Part shown: one piece after another, positions 55,588-63,804 of the stretch
Layout of the letters: each line of letters starts with the position of its first letter
Position numbering within the stretch: position 1 is the stretch's first letter
Origin: an uncultured Eubacteriales bacterium
GTDB taxonomy: Bacteria > Bacillota > Clostridia > Oscillospirales > Oscillospiraceae
Direction of reading: 5' to 3'
Assembly (NCBI GenBank): GCA_900319635.1
Contig: ONPF01000003.1
Span: 1-64,000 of the forward strand
DNA length: 64,000 nt
Made by a program: the position numbers and the translations under genes
The notes under the pieces: generated by a model
Told to the model about the DNA's origin: nothing
Database searches by the model: none
Seen by the model: the letters and a program-made list of their open reading frames with translations, nothing else

Positions 55588-55616
55588 TTGACGTTCTGTC
55601 GTTTTTTTGATAGAAT
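55588..55616 (+). promoter_or_regulatory. Promoter of the HPr gene
   Basis: TTGACG (55588-55593), 17 bp, TAGAAT (55611-55616). Confidence 0.75.
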
Positions 55617-55665
55617 GATACAGAATCCAATGGGGATTCTCATAAAGATTAAGGGAGATGCGGGC

Positions 55666-55929
55666 ATGATTTCCAAGGAAGTAGTTATCAACAATCAGGT
55701 GGGCCTTCACGCCAGACCCGCGACGTTCTTCATTCAGAAAGCCAATGAGTTCAAGAGCAGCATCTGGGTCGAGAAGGAAGAGCGGCGTGTCAACGCCAAG
55801 AGCCTTCTGGGCGTTCTGTCTCTGGGCATCGTAAAGGGCACCGCCATCACCATTATTGCTGACGGCGCGGATGAGGAAGCGGCGATTGCAACGCTCTCGG
55901 AGCTGATTGATTCCGATTTCTCCGAGTAA
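55666..55929 (+). CDS. ptsH: HPr family phosphocarrier protein
   Basis: 87 aa. HPr carries phosphate from PTS enzyme I to sugar-specific EIIA and, when Ser46-phosphorylated, serves carbon catabolite control. The active-site His is in NQVGLHARPATFF, and the regulatory Ser is in AKSLLGVLSLGI. Both are present, so it is HPr rather than Crh. ATG 55666 follows AAGGGAG. It is monocistronic, with its own promoter and terminator; no enzyme I gene is in the window. Confidence 0.94.
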   Translation: MISKEVVINNQVGLHARPATFFIQKANEFKSSIWVEKEERRVNAKSLLGVLSLGIVKGTAITIIADGADEEAAIATLSELIDSDFSE

Positions 55930-55952
55930 TACAGCAACATACACAAAAAATC

Positions 55953-55981
55953 GGGGTGTGCCTTGGCACACCCCATTTTTT
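55953..55981 (+). terminator. Terminator of ptsH
   Basis: A perfect 10-bp stem GGGGTGTGCC/GGCACACCCC (55953-55962 with 55965-55974) is followed by AT6. Confidence 0.93.
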
Positions 55982-55998
55982 CAAAACGGGAGGCCGCC

Positions 55999-57816
55999 AT
56001 GCTGGATACCCTGCGGGAAAAAGCGAATAATCTGCCCCTGCTGCCCGGGGTCTATATCATGCTGGATGAGCACAATGAGGTCATCTATGTGGGCAAGGCC
56101 AAGAAGCTCAAGAACCGGGTCAGCAGCTATTTCCACGGGGAGCATCTGCCCAAGGTGGCCGCCATGGTGGAGAAGGTGGCGGACTTCAACGTCATCGTCG
56201 CCGGCAGCGAGTTTGAGGCGCTGGTGCTGGAAAACTCCCTCATCAAGCGCCATAAGCCCCATTACAACATCCTCCTGAAGGACGACAAGGGCTATCCCTT
56301 CGTGCGGGTGGATCAGCGGGAGGAGTACCCGACCATGAGCATCTCCAGCCGCGCCGCCAAGGACGGAGCCAAGTACTACGGCCCCTTCGGCGGGCGCTAC
56401 CAGTCCCGGGAGATCATCAACACCATCTGCAAGGCGCTTCTGCTGCCGGACTGCAGCCGGAAGTTTCCCCGGGACATCGGCAAGGATCGCCCCTGTCTCA
56501 ACTACCACATGGGCGCCTGCGCCGGCTGGTGCCTCAAGGACAGCGACCCGGAGGATTACCGGGCGCGGATGCGCCAGGCGGTGCAGATCCTGGAGGGCAA
56601 GAGCGGCGAGCTCATCGAGGAGCTGCGGCGGGAGATGGAGCAGGCGGCGGAGGAGCTGCGTTTTGAAAAGGCCGCCCAGCTGCGGGATCGGATCCGCGCG
56701 GTGGAGGGCGTCAGCGTGAAGCAGCGGGTCATCGCCACCGCCTTTGCCGATACCGACGCCATCGGCTTTTGCCGGGGCGCCAAGAGCTGCTTTACCGTGC
56801 TGCACTTTGTAAACGGCGACCTGGCGGGCAAGGATGTGGAGATGCTGGACGAGCCCCTGGAGGAGGACGCGGAGGCCGTGTCTGACCTGGTGCGGGAGTA
56901 CTACACCGCTCACCGGGGCGGCTGGCCGAAATCCATCCTCCTGCCCTGCGAGATCGAGGACCGGGAGGAGCTGGAAAACCTCCTCAGCGAGACGGCGGGA
57001 CGGCGGATCTATATCGAACGGCCCCAGCGGGGAGAGCGGATGCGTCTCATCGAGAGCGCGGCGCTCAACGCCCGGGAGGAGATCCAGCGCCGCACCACCA
57101 TGGCGCAGCGCCGCTCCAAGACCCTGGAATGGCTGCAGAAGGCGCTGGAGCTGGAGGACTTTCCCCGGCGCATCGAGGCCTTCGACATTTCAAACCTGGG
57201 GGACACGGGCATTGTGGCCGCCATGACCGTCCATGTGGACGGCAAGCCTCTCAAGCGGGACTATCGGAAGTTCCGTATCAAGGATCTGGAGGGAGCGGAC
57301 GACTACGCCAGCATGTACCAGGCGGTGTACCGGCGCTTCAAGCGCTATGTGGACGGGGACGAGCATTTCGCGCCCCTGCCCGATCTGCTGCTTATCGACG
57401 GGGGAGAGATCCACGCCGCCACCGCCGTCCGCGCCCAGGAGGATCTGGGGCTTCGGGTGCCCACCTTCGGCATGGTGAAGGACGATCGGCACCGCACCCG
57501 CGCCCTCATCACCCCCGAGGGGCGGGAGATCGGCATCCAGCAGAACCAGGCGGTCTTTGCCCTGGTGGGGAACATCCAGGAGGAGACCCACAACACCGCC
57601 ATCGGCTATCAGCGTTCGCTGCGGAATGAAAGCTACGCCTCCGCTCTGGACAAGATCGAGGGCGTGGGGCCGCGGCGGAAAAACGACCTGCTGAAGGCCT
57701 TCAAGACCGTAAAAGCCATTCGGGAGGCCACGGAGAGCCAGCTCAACCTGGTGGTACCGAAGAACACGGCCAGGGCGGTATACGATTATTTTCACAATGA
57801 AGAAATGAAGAAGTGA
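55999..57816 (+). CDS. uvrC: UvrABC system protein C
   Basis: 605 aa. UvrC makes the dual incisions in nucleotide excision repair. The GIY-YIG domain (LPGVYIMLDEHNEVIYVGKAKKLKNRVSSYF) starts near residue 15. A UVR motif follows (ELRREMEQAAEELRFEKAAQLRDRI, about 205-230), then the RNase H-like domain (EAFDISNLGDTGIVAAMTVHVDGKP and LLIDGGEIHAA) and the C-terminal helix-hairpin-helix (IEGVGPRRKNDLLKAF). ATG 55999 has GGGAGG upstream; in-frame codons before it fall in the ptsH terminator. Confidence 0.96.
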   Translation: MLDTLREKANNLPLLPGVYIMLDEHNEVIYVGKAKKLKNRVSSYFHGEHLPKVAAMVEKVADFNVIVAGSEFEALVLENSLIKRHKPHYNILLKDDKGYPFVRVDQREEYPTMSISSRAAKDGAKYYGPFGGRYQSREIINTICKALLLPDCSRKFPRDIGKDRPCLNYHMGACAGWCLKDSDPEDYRARMRQAVQILEGKSGELIEELRREMEQAAEELRFEKAAQLRDRIRAVEGVSVKQRVIATAFADTDAIGFCRGAKSCFTVLHFVNGDLAGKDVEMLDEPLEEDAEAVSDLVREYYTAHRGGWPKSILLPCEIEDREELENLLSETAGRRIYIERPQRGERMRLIESAALNAREEIQRRTTMAQRRSKTLEWLQKALELEDFPRRIEAFDISNLGDTGIVAAMTVHVDGKPLKRDYRKFRIKDLEGADDYASMYQAVYRRFKRYVDGDEHFAPLPDLLLIDGGEIHAATAVRAQEDLGLRVPTFGMVKDDRHRTRALITPEGREIGIQQNQAVFALVGNIQEETHNTAIGYQRSLRNESYASALDKIEGVGPRRKNDLLKAFKTVKAIREATESQLNLVVPKNTARAVYDYFHNEEMKK

Positions 57817-57960
57817 AGTTTGCTTCGCAAATGAAGAAAAAATGGGTTCGCCTATGGCGATGTATTCAAATCCGTCCCGCAGAGCGGGACACCTCAATTT
57901 CTTCATTGGCCGAAGGCTCTTCATTCCTTCGTTAGGCGAAGCCGCGCTTCATTGTTTTGA
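57817..57960. repeat. Repeat-rich gap after uvrC
   Basis: It begins with ATGAAGAA-type direct repeats (57793-57842, overlapping the uvrC end), then TTTGCTTCGCAAATG, TCCCGCAGAGCGGGA and further small palindromes up to the rsmD ribosome site. No gene is seen. Confidence 0.55.
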
Positions 57961-57976
57961 AAGAAAGGTGTGCATT

Positions 57977-58519
57977 ATGCGCGTGATCACTGGCACGGCC
58001 CGGGGGCGGAAGCTCAAGACCCCGGAAAATTATGACATTCGCCCCACCACGGACAATGTGAAGGAGGCGCTCTTCAATATCATCCAGTTCGATGTGGAGG
58101 GACGGCGGGTGCTGGATCTCTTCGCCGGCACGGGACAGCTGGGCATCGAGGCGCTGAGCCGGGGCGCCAAAAGCTGCGTTTTCATCGACGAGAGCCGGGA
58201 CGCGGTGAAGATCGTGAAGGAGAATCTGAAGAGCTGCGGCCTGAACGGAACGGTTTTTCAGATGAATGCCCTGGACTATCTGCGCCGGGGGGAGCGCTTT
58301 GACCTGATCTTCGTGGACCCGCCTTACGATGCGGGGCTCTACGAGCCGGTGCTGAAAAGCCTCAATCTGGTTGACAACTTGTCGGATGGTGGTATAATTA
58401 TCTGTGAGGCTCGCCGCGAGGAAAGCCTTCCCGAGATGGAGGAGCCATACCGGAAGGGGAAGGAATACCGCTACGGCAAGGTAAAAATCTGTATCTACAC
58501 AAAGGAAAGCCGCATATGA
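57977..58519 (+). CDS. rsmD: 16S rRNA (guanine966-N2)-methyltransferase RsmD
   Basis: 180 aa. RsmD methylates G966 of 16S rRNA using SAM. The start MRVITGTARGRKL is typical, the SAM motif is VLDLFAGTGQLGIEALSRGA, and the catalytic motif is FVDPPYDAG (DPPY). ATG 57977 follows GAAAGGTG; longer in-frame readings cross the repeat-rich gap. The stop overlaps the coaD ATG by 4 bp. Confidence 0.95.
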   Translation: MRVITGTARGRKLKTPENYDIRPTTDNVKEALFNIIQFDVEGRRVLDLFAGTGQLGIEALSRGAKSCVFIDESRDAVKIVKENLKSCGLNGTVFQMNALDYLRRGERFDLIFVDPPYDAGLYEPVLKSLNLVDNLSDGGIIICEARREESLPEMEEPYRKGKEYRYGKVKICIYTKESRI

Positions 58520-59007
58520 GCATTGCCATCTGCCCGGGCAGCTTTGACCCGATCACCCTCGGCCACCTGAACATCGTCCGCCGTTCTTCGCGGATCTTCG
58601 ATCGGGTGATCGTCTGCATCATGCACAACGCCATGAAGCCCAACCCCATGTTCACCGTGGAGGAAAAGGTGGAGATGGTGCGCAAGGCGACGGAGCGCTA
58701 CCCCAACGTGACAGTGGACAGCTGGGACGGGCTGCTGGCGGAATATGCCCGGCAGTACCCCGGCGCCGTGATCGTCAAGGGTCTGCGCGCGGCCTCGGAT
58801 TTTGAGTACGAGTTTCAGATGAACCTCATCAACAAGAAAATAAACCCCGATCTGGAGACCATGTTCCTCACCTCGAGCGAGAAGTATACCTTCCTCTCGT
58901 CCTCCGTGGTGCGGGAGATGGCCGTCTACGGCGCGGATCTCACGGGCCTGGTGCCCCATGAGCTGATCGGCCAGATCGAGGAAAAGGCCAAGCTGTGGAG
59001 GAAATAA
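58516..59007 (+). CDS. coaD: Phosphopantetheine adenylyltransferase
   Basis: 163 aa. CoaD makes dephospho-CoA from 4'-phosphopantetheine and ATP, the penultimate step of CoA synthesis. The nucleotidyltransferase motif CPGSFDPITLGHLNI (T/HxGH) is at the N-terminus. VKGLRAASDFEYEFQMNLINKKI and TFLSSSVVREMAVYGADLTGLVP complete the active site, including the SSS-x-VRE segment. It forms an operon with rsmD and the following coiled-coil gene. Confidence 0.97.
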   Translation: MSIAICPGSFDPITLGHLNIVRRSSRIFDRVIVCIMHNAMKPNPMFTVEEKVEMVRKATERYPNVTVDSWDGLLAEYARQYPGAVIVKGLRAASDFEYEFQMNLINKKINPDLETMFLTSSEKYTFLSSSVVREMAVYGADLTGLVPHELIGQIEEKAKLWRK

Positions 59008-59008
59008 C

Positions 59009-59506
59009 ATGGAAAACAACGACGTGATGGAGCTGCTGGACATTCTGTTCGGCATGATCAGTGAAGCCTGGGGCGTCCCCCTGGGCAACGACAAGTGCAT
59101 CATCGAACGGGAAAAGGCCCTGCGCGTGATCAGCGACATCAAGGCCGCCCTTCCCACCTCCATTGCGGAGGCCAAGCGGCTGGTGGCCGCGCGGGACGAG
59201 TTTATCGGCAACGCCAAGCGGGAGGCCGAGGCCATGCGCAAGAGCGCGGAGGAGAAGGCCCGCCTGCTGGTGGACGAGCAGGAGATCACCCGCATTGCCC
59301 GCGCCCGCTCGGCGGAGATGATCAACGCGGCGGAGAACAAGTCCGCGGAGCTGCGCAAGCTCGCCAAGGACTATGTGGACGATCTGATGCGCCAGACGGA
59401 GGAGAGCCTGACGGCCTCCCTCAGCACCATCCGGGACGCCCGCAGCACCTTCCGCGGCGGCAAGCCCGCCCGCAGGATGCCCGCAGCAAACCCGGAAGAG
59501 CTGTAA
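59009..59506 (+). CDS. Coiled-coil protein of unknown function (ATP synthase B-like)
   Basis: 165 aa, soluble, helical throughout. An N-terminal conserved-looking block (VMELLDILFGMISEAWGVPLGNDKCIIEREKALRVISDIKAALP) leads into a long Ala/Glu/Lys-rich coiled coil (about 55-140), then a basic tail. It resembles proteins in Clostridia often labelled ATP synthase subunit B-like or DivIVA-like after coaD, but it lacks a membrane helix. It starts 1 nt after the coaD stop. Function unknown. Confidence 0.7.
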   Translation: MENNDVMELLDILFGMISEAWGVPLGNDKCIIEREKALRVISDIKAALPTSIAEAKRLVAARDEFIGNAKREAEAMRKSAEEKARLLVDEQEITRIARARSAEMINAAENKSAELRKLAKDYVDDLMRQTEESLTASLSTIRDARSTFRGGKPARRMPAANPEEL

Positions 59507-59525
59507 AATCGAATACGAAAACCCA

Positions 59526-59577
59526 CCGCCCGGGATCCCTGTCATAGATGCGTGACGAGGATCCCGGGCGGCTTTTT
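59526..59577 (+). terminator. Terminator of the rsmD-coaD operon
   Basis: A 13-bp stem CCGCCCGGGATCC/GGATCCCGGGCGG (59526-59538 with 59559-59571) is followed by CTTTTTG; the 20-nt loop has a small inner GTCA/TGAC helix. Confidence 0.88.
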
Positions 59578-59628
59578 GCGCCCCGTGTCACCGGCTGAAA
59601 AAAGACAAAAAGTAACAAACATTTGCTC

Positions 59629-59657
59629 TTGCAATTTGCAAAACGCTCCCCTATAAT
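59629..59657 (+). promoter_or_regulatory. Promoter of the division/cell-wall cluster
   Basis: TTGCAA (59629-59634), 17 bp, TATAAT (59652-59657), directly upstream of the MraZ boxes. Confidence 0.85.
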
Positions 59658-59659
59658 GG

Positions 59660-59694
59660 AGGTGCAAAGTGGTTTGAAGTGGTGGAAAATGGTG
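59660..59694 (+). promoter_or_regulatory. MraZ boxes: four repeats at 10-bp spacing
   Basis: AGGTG (59660), TGGTT (59670), TGGTG (59680) and TGGTG (59690) stand exactly 10 bp apart just after the -10 box, around the expected +1. This matches known MraZ autoregulatory sites (TGGKG-type repeats one helical turn apart). Confidence 0.85.
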
Positions 59695-59751
59695 CAGATT
59701 CCCCTCCCAAAAGGGGAACTGCCCTCTGTATAGATAAAAGGAGCGATTTGC

Positions 59752-60168
59752 GTGACAGGCGAATACCAACACTCTCTTGACAATAAAGGACGTCTTTTTA
59801 TTCCTGCCAAGCTCCGGGACGAGCTGGGCGAGATTTTTTTCATTACCCTTTCGATGGATCGCTGCCTGAGCGCCTACAGCAGCGAGGCCTGGCAGAGCTT
59901 TTCCGATAAGGTCAGCGCCATGCCCTATGTGAAGCAGCGGAAAATGCGCCCGCTCTTCGCCCACGCCGCCCGCTGCGAGCTGGACGCCCAGGGACGCGTG
60001 CTGATCCCCCAGAATCTGCGGGACTACGCGGGCTTTACCAAAAATGTGACCGTGGTGGGCTGCAACAACCACGCGGAGCTCTGGGATTCTGAGGCCTGGA
60101 ACGCGGTGTATGAGGCCGAGACCACGCCGGAGAATATCGCGTCTGTGATGGAGGAACTGGAGTTCTGA
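59752..60168 (+). CDS. mraZ: Transcriptional regulator MraZ
   Basis: 138 aa from GTG 59752 (GGAG upstream). There are two SpoVT-AbrB-like halves, each with its signature: YQHSLDNKGRLFIPAKLRDEL and CELDAQGRVLIPQNLRDYAG. MraZ autorepresses the dcw cluster through the repeats at 59660-59694. Its stop overlaps the rsmH ATG (TGATG). Confidence 0.96.
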   Translation: MTGEYQHSLDNKGRLFIPAKLRDELGEIFFITLSMDRCLSAYSSEAWQSFSDKVSAMPYVKQRKMRPLFAHAARCELDAQGRVLIPQNLRDYAGFTKNVTVVGCNNHAELWDSEAWNAVYEAETTPENIASVMEELEF

Positions 60169-61103
60169 TGGCCGAGCCGAGACATGTGTCCGTGCTGCTG
60201 CAGGAATGCATCGAGAACCTGAACATCCGCCCGGACGGGATCTATCTGGACGGGACGCTGGGACTTGGCGGCCATTCGTATGAGATCGCCTCCCGGCTCA
60301 CCACCGGGCGGCTCATCGGCATTGACCGGGATCCCAGCGCCATCGAGCGGGCGGGAGCCCGGCTTTCGCCCTTTGCCGACCGGGTGACCCTGGTGCACGG
60401 CAATTTCAGCGACGCAGCGCAGATCCTGGACGAGCTGGGGATCCCCGGCGCGGACGGGATGCTCTTCGACCTGGGGGTGTCCTCACCGCAGCTGGATGAG
60501 GCGCAGCGGGGCTTTTCCTATATGCAGGACGCGCCGCTGGACATGCGCATGGACAGCAGCGCCGCCCTCACCGCCTATGAAGTGGTGAACGGCTGGAGCG
60601 AGGATCGGCTCAACCGCATCCTCTGGGACTACGGGGAGGAACGATATGCCCGGCGCATCACCGCCGCCATCCTGGCCGCAAGAGCGAAAAAGCCCATCGA
60701 GAGCACCCTGGAGCTGGTGGAGCTTATCCGAGGCGCCATGCCGGCCGCCGCGCTGCGGGAAAAGCAGCACCCGGCCAAGCGGAGCTTCCAGGCCATCCGC
60801 ATCGCGGTGAACGACGAGCTGGGCGAGGTGGAGCGCATGATGGACACCGCGCCGGACAAGCTGAACCCCGGCGGAAGGCTCTGCGTCATCAGCTTCCACT
60901 CCCTGGAGGATCGCATCGTGAAAAGCGGAATCGCCCGCCGGGAAAACGGCTGTACCTGCCCCCGGGAGGCGCCCATCTGCACCTGCGGCTTCGTGCAGAC
61001 CCTGCGCAGCGTGAGCCGCAAACCGATTTTGCCGAGCGCGGAGGAAATAGAGATAAATCCACGCTCCCGCAGCGCCAAACTGCGCGTGGCGGAGAGAGTG
61101 TGA
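60168..61103 (+). CDS. rsmH: 16S rRNA (cytosine1402-N4)-methyltransferase RsmH
   Basis: 311 aa. RsmH (MraW) N4-methylates C1402 of 16S rRNA. It starts RHVSVLLQECIENL, then has YLDGTLGLGGHSYEI (SAM motif), DGMLFDLGVSSPQLDEAQRGFSYMQDAPLDMRMD, HPAKRSFQAIRIAVNDEL and CVISFHSLEDRIVK. All diagnostic motifs are present and the length is normal. It is second in the dcw cluster. Confidence 0.97.
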   Translation: MAEPRHVSVLLQECIENLNIRPDGIYLDGTLGLGGHSYEIASRLTTGRLIGIDRDPSAIERAGARLSPFADRVTLVHGNFSDAAQILDELGIPGADGMLFDLGVSSPQLDEAQRGFSYMQDAPLDMRMDSSAALTAYEVVNGWSEDRLNRILWDYGEERYARRITAAILAARAKKPIESTLELVELIRGAMPAAALREKQHPAKRSFQAIRIAVNDELGEVERMMDTAPDKLNPGGRLCVISFHSLEDRIVKSGIARRENGCTCPREAPICTCGFVQTLRSVSRKPILPSAEEIEINPRSRSAKLRVAERV

Positions 61104-61107
61104 GGAT

Positions 61108-61392
61108 ATGAATCGACCGGGAGAAAACCTGTTTCGGGCAGTGTGCCTGGGCTTTTCCCTCCTGCTTCTGGTGGGGAGCCTGCTGTACGGCATCCAAACA
61201 ACAGCCTATAATGACGCTGCCGCCGCGTATCGGCGGGAGGCGGAACGGCTGCGAAGCGAAAACGCCATCCTTCTGGCCCGCTGCGAGAGCAGTCTGAGCC
61301 TGGAGGAGATCGAGCGCTACGCCGTGGAGGAGCTGGGGATGCAGCGCCTCTGCGCCGAGCAGATGAGAAATGTGGGAGAGCCGGTCGAGTAA
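61108..61392 (+). CDS. ftsL: FtsL-like cell division protein
   Basis: 94 aa, bitopic: short basic N-terminus, one membrane helix (AVCLGFSLLLLVGSLLYGIQ), then a coiled coil with leucine heptads (AAAYRREAERLRSENAILLARC) and the LEEIERYAVEELGMQ end common to FtsL/DivIC. Its place between rsmH and the PBP gene supports FtsL. It bridges FtsQB-type complexes to the septal synthase. Confidence 0.85.
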   Translation: MNRPGENLFRAVCLGFSLLLLVGSLLYGIQTTAYNDAAAAYRREAERLRSENAILLARCESSLSLEEIERYAVEELGMQRLCAEQMRNVGEPVE

Positions 61393-61470
61393 GAGAGAGC
61401 CGATTCCGGAAGGGAATCCTTGGATCAGCCGCAGAATATACTTTTGTATCATGAAATGCGGGTGATCAAC

Positions 61471-63795
61471 ATGAAGAACAATCGCAATGCCGGCGCCCCT
61501 GCCGAACAGGAGCCCAGCCGTCAGATGCTCCGCCGCACGCTGCTGCTGATGGCAGTGTGCGGCGTCGCAGCGTTTGCCCTGCTGCTTGCAAGGCTTACAA
61601 AGCTGCAGCTGGTCGACCATGATTTTTACGAGCAGCGCGCCATTGAGCAGCAGCTGCGGGAGGCGCCCACCGCGCCCCAGCGCGGCACTATCTACGACAC
61701 CAAAGGACGGGTGCTGGCCGTCAGCGCCTCGGTGGACAACGTCTACCTGAGCCCGGCGGAGATCCAGCAGTACGGCGAGGATCGGGAGCTGATCGCCCGG
61801 GAGCTGAGCCGCATCCTGGAGCTGGATTATCAGGACCTGCTGGACAAGACCGGGCAGACAGGCTCCTGGTATGTGACGGTGGCGCGGAAGGTGGAGCGGG
61901 AGACCGCGGACGAGATCCGCGCCTTCAAGAACCAGTACGGGATCCGGGGCGTGCGCCTGGAGACCGACACCAAGCGCTATTACCCCAACTCCTCCCTGGC
62001 CTGCCATCTGATCGGCTTTGTGGGGATGGACAACACCGGCCTGGAGGGGATCGAGGCGCGCTATGACAGCGCCCTCACAGGCAGCGCCGGCCGCACCGTG
62101 CGCGCCACCAACGCCTACGGGACGGAGCTGCTGTTCTCGGAGTATGAGCAGTTCCAGCCGGGGGAGGACGGCTACGATATCGTCACCACCCTGGACGCCG
62201 CGATCCAGTACATGATCGAGAAGCACCTGGAGCAGGCCATTGCGGATTTTGACATTCAAAACGGCGCGGGGGCCATCTGCATGGACGTGAACACCGGCGC
62301 GATCCTGGCCATGGTGTCCCTGGACGGCTACGATCTCAACGCCTTCCTGGACGTGAGCGACGAGGCGCAGGCTTTCATCGACGCCGCGGATTCGGAGGAA
62401 GAGGCCCAGCGGCGGCTGGACGAAGCCCGGGCCCGCCAATGGCGCAACAAGGCCCTCTCCGACACCTACGAGCCCGGCTCTACCTTCAAGATCATCACCC
62501 TCTCCATGGCTTTGGAGGAGGGCGCGGTGACGCCGGCAAGCAGCTTCTACTGCGGGGGAAGCGTAACCGTCAAGGGGCGCACCAGCCCCATCCGCTGCTG
62601 GAAAAGCGGCGGCCACGGTTCCCAGAATCTGACCCAGGCGGTGCAGCACTCCTGCAACGCGGCCTTTGTGAATATCGGCCTGCGTGTCGGCGCGGAGCGC
62701 TTCTATGACTACTGCGAGGCCTTTGGCTTTTTGGAGCGCAGCGGGGATCCGGACGCGAATCTGACAGCGGTCACCGGCATTGACCTCTCGGGCGAGAGCG
62801 GCAGCATCTGGTGGAGCGAGAACGTGTTCTGCTCCGAACGAAACCAGTCTCAGCTGGCGGCGGCCTCCTTCGGCCAGACCTTTACCATCACGCCCCTGCA
62901 GCTCATCACCGCGGTCTCCGCCTGCGTCAACGGCGGGCGGCTGATGCAGCCCTACGTGGTGCGGCAGATGCTCCGGCCGGACGGCTCTGTTGCCTGGGAG
63001 CGGGAGCCCACCCTGGTGCGCCAGGTGATTTCCCCCGAGACCAGCGCCCAGGTGCGCGGCATCCTGGAGCAGGTGGTGGGCGACCCCAAGGAGGGCACCG
63101 GGCGCAACGCCGCTGTGGCGGGCTACCGCATCGGCGGCAAGACCGGCACCAGCGAAAAGGTCAGCCTGGAGGCGCAGACCGGCCAGAAAGAATACATCGT
63201 CTCCTTCATCGGCTTTGCCCCGGCGGACGATCCGCAGATCGCCCTGCTGGTATTTCTGGACACCCCATCCGATAAGTCCGGAATCTACATCAGCGGCGGC
63301 CAGATGGCGGCGCCGGTTGTGGGCAACATGCTGGCGGACATCCTGCCCTACCTGGGGGTGGAGCCTGAAGAGGATACGGAGCGGGAATCCGCGGTGGTGC
63401 CGGAGCTCACCGGGCGGGAGCTGACCGAGGCGGCCTCGCTGCTGCAGAAGGAGGGGCTCCGGATGCGCACGGTGGGGGAGGGCGACACGGTGAGCGCCCA
63501 GCTTCCCCGCAGCGGCCGGCGCATTGCCCTGGACAGCCAGGTGATCCTCTACCTGGGGGCGGAACCCTCGGGGGAGACGCAGACCGTGCCGGATCTCAGC
63601 GGCATGAGCCTGGAGCAGGCGCGGGATGTTCTTGCGGAAAGAGGGCTGTTCCTGCGCAGCCGAAGCCCCCTTGGGCAGGGAGACCGGAGAACGGTGGCCT
63701 ATCAGAGCGTGCCGGCCGGTACGCTGCTGCAGCAGGGGGAGATCGTGACCGTGACCCTGATCAGCGCGGACGATTCGATTTTAGGAAAGTATTGA
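61471..63795 (+). CDS. Class B penicillin-binding protein with PASTA domains (FtsI/SpoVD type)
   Basis: 774 aa from ATG 61471 (GGGTGATC upstream); TTG 61420 with AAGGGA is an alternative start. An N-terminal membrane anchor (TLLLMAVCGVAAFALLLARL) is followed by a PBP dimerisation domain (from about RGTIYDTKGRVLAVSASVDNVYLS). The transpeptidase carries SxxK in PGSTFKIIT, SxN in HSCNAAF and KTG in GGKTGTSEK. Two PASTA domains lie at the C-terminus (VPELTGRELTEAASLLQKEG and VPDLSGMSLEQARDVLAERG). It cross-links peptidoglycan, in septation (PBP2B/FtsI) or spore cortex (SpoVD); sequence alone does not separate these. Confidence 0.93.
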   Translation: MKNNRNAGAPAEQEPSRQMLRRTLLLMAVCGVAAFALLLARLTKLQLVDHDFYEQRAIEQQLREAPTAPQRGTIYDTKGRVLAVSASVDNVYLSPAEIQQYGEDRELIARELSRILELDYQDLLDKTGQTGSWYVTVARKVERETADEIRAFKNQYGIRGVRLETDTKRYYPNSSLACHLIGFVGMDNTGLEGIEARYDSALTGSAGRTVRATNAYGTELLFSEYEQFQPGEDGYDIVTTLDAAIQYMIEKHLEQAIADFDIQNGAGAICMDVNTGAILAMVSLDGYDLNAFLDVSDEAQAFIDAADSEEEAQRRLDEARARQWRNKALSDTYEPGSTFKIITLSMALEEGAVTPASSFYCGGSVTVKGRTSPIRCWKSGGHGSQNLTQAVQHSCNAAFVNIGLRVGAERFYDYCEAFGFLERSGDPDANLTAVTGIDLSGESGSIWWSENVFCSERNQSQLAAASFGQTFTITPLQLITAVSACVNGGRLMQPYVVRQMLRPDGSVAWEREPTLVRQVISPETSAQVRGILEQVVGDPKEGTGRNAAVAGYRIGGKTGTSEKVSLEAQTGQKEYIVSFIGFAPADDPQIALLVFLDTPSDKSGIYISGGQMAAPVVGNMLADILPYLGVEPEEDTERESAVVPELTGRELTEAASLLQKEGLRMRTVGEGDTVSAQLPRSGRRIALDSQVILYLGAEPSGETQTVPDLSGMSLEQARDVLAERGLFLRSRSPLGQGDRRTVAYQSVPAGTLLQQGEIVTVTLISADDSILGKY

Positions 63796-63804
63796 GGATA
63801 CAAC

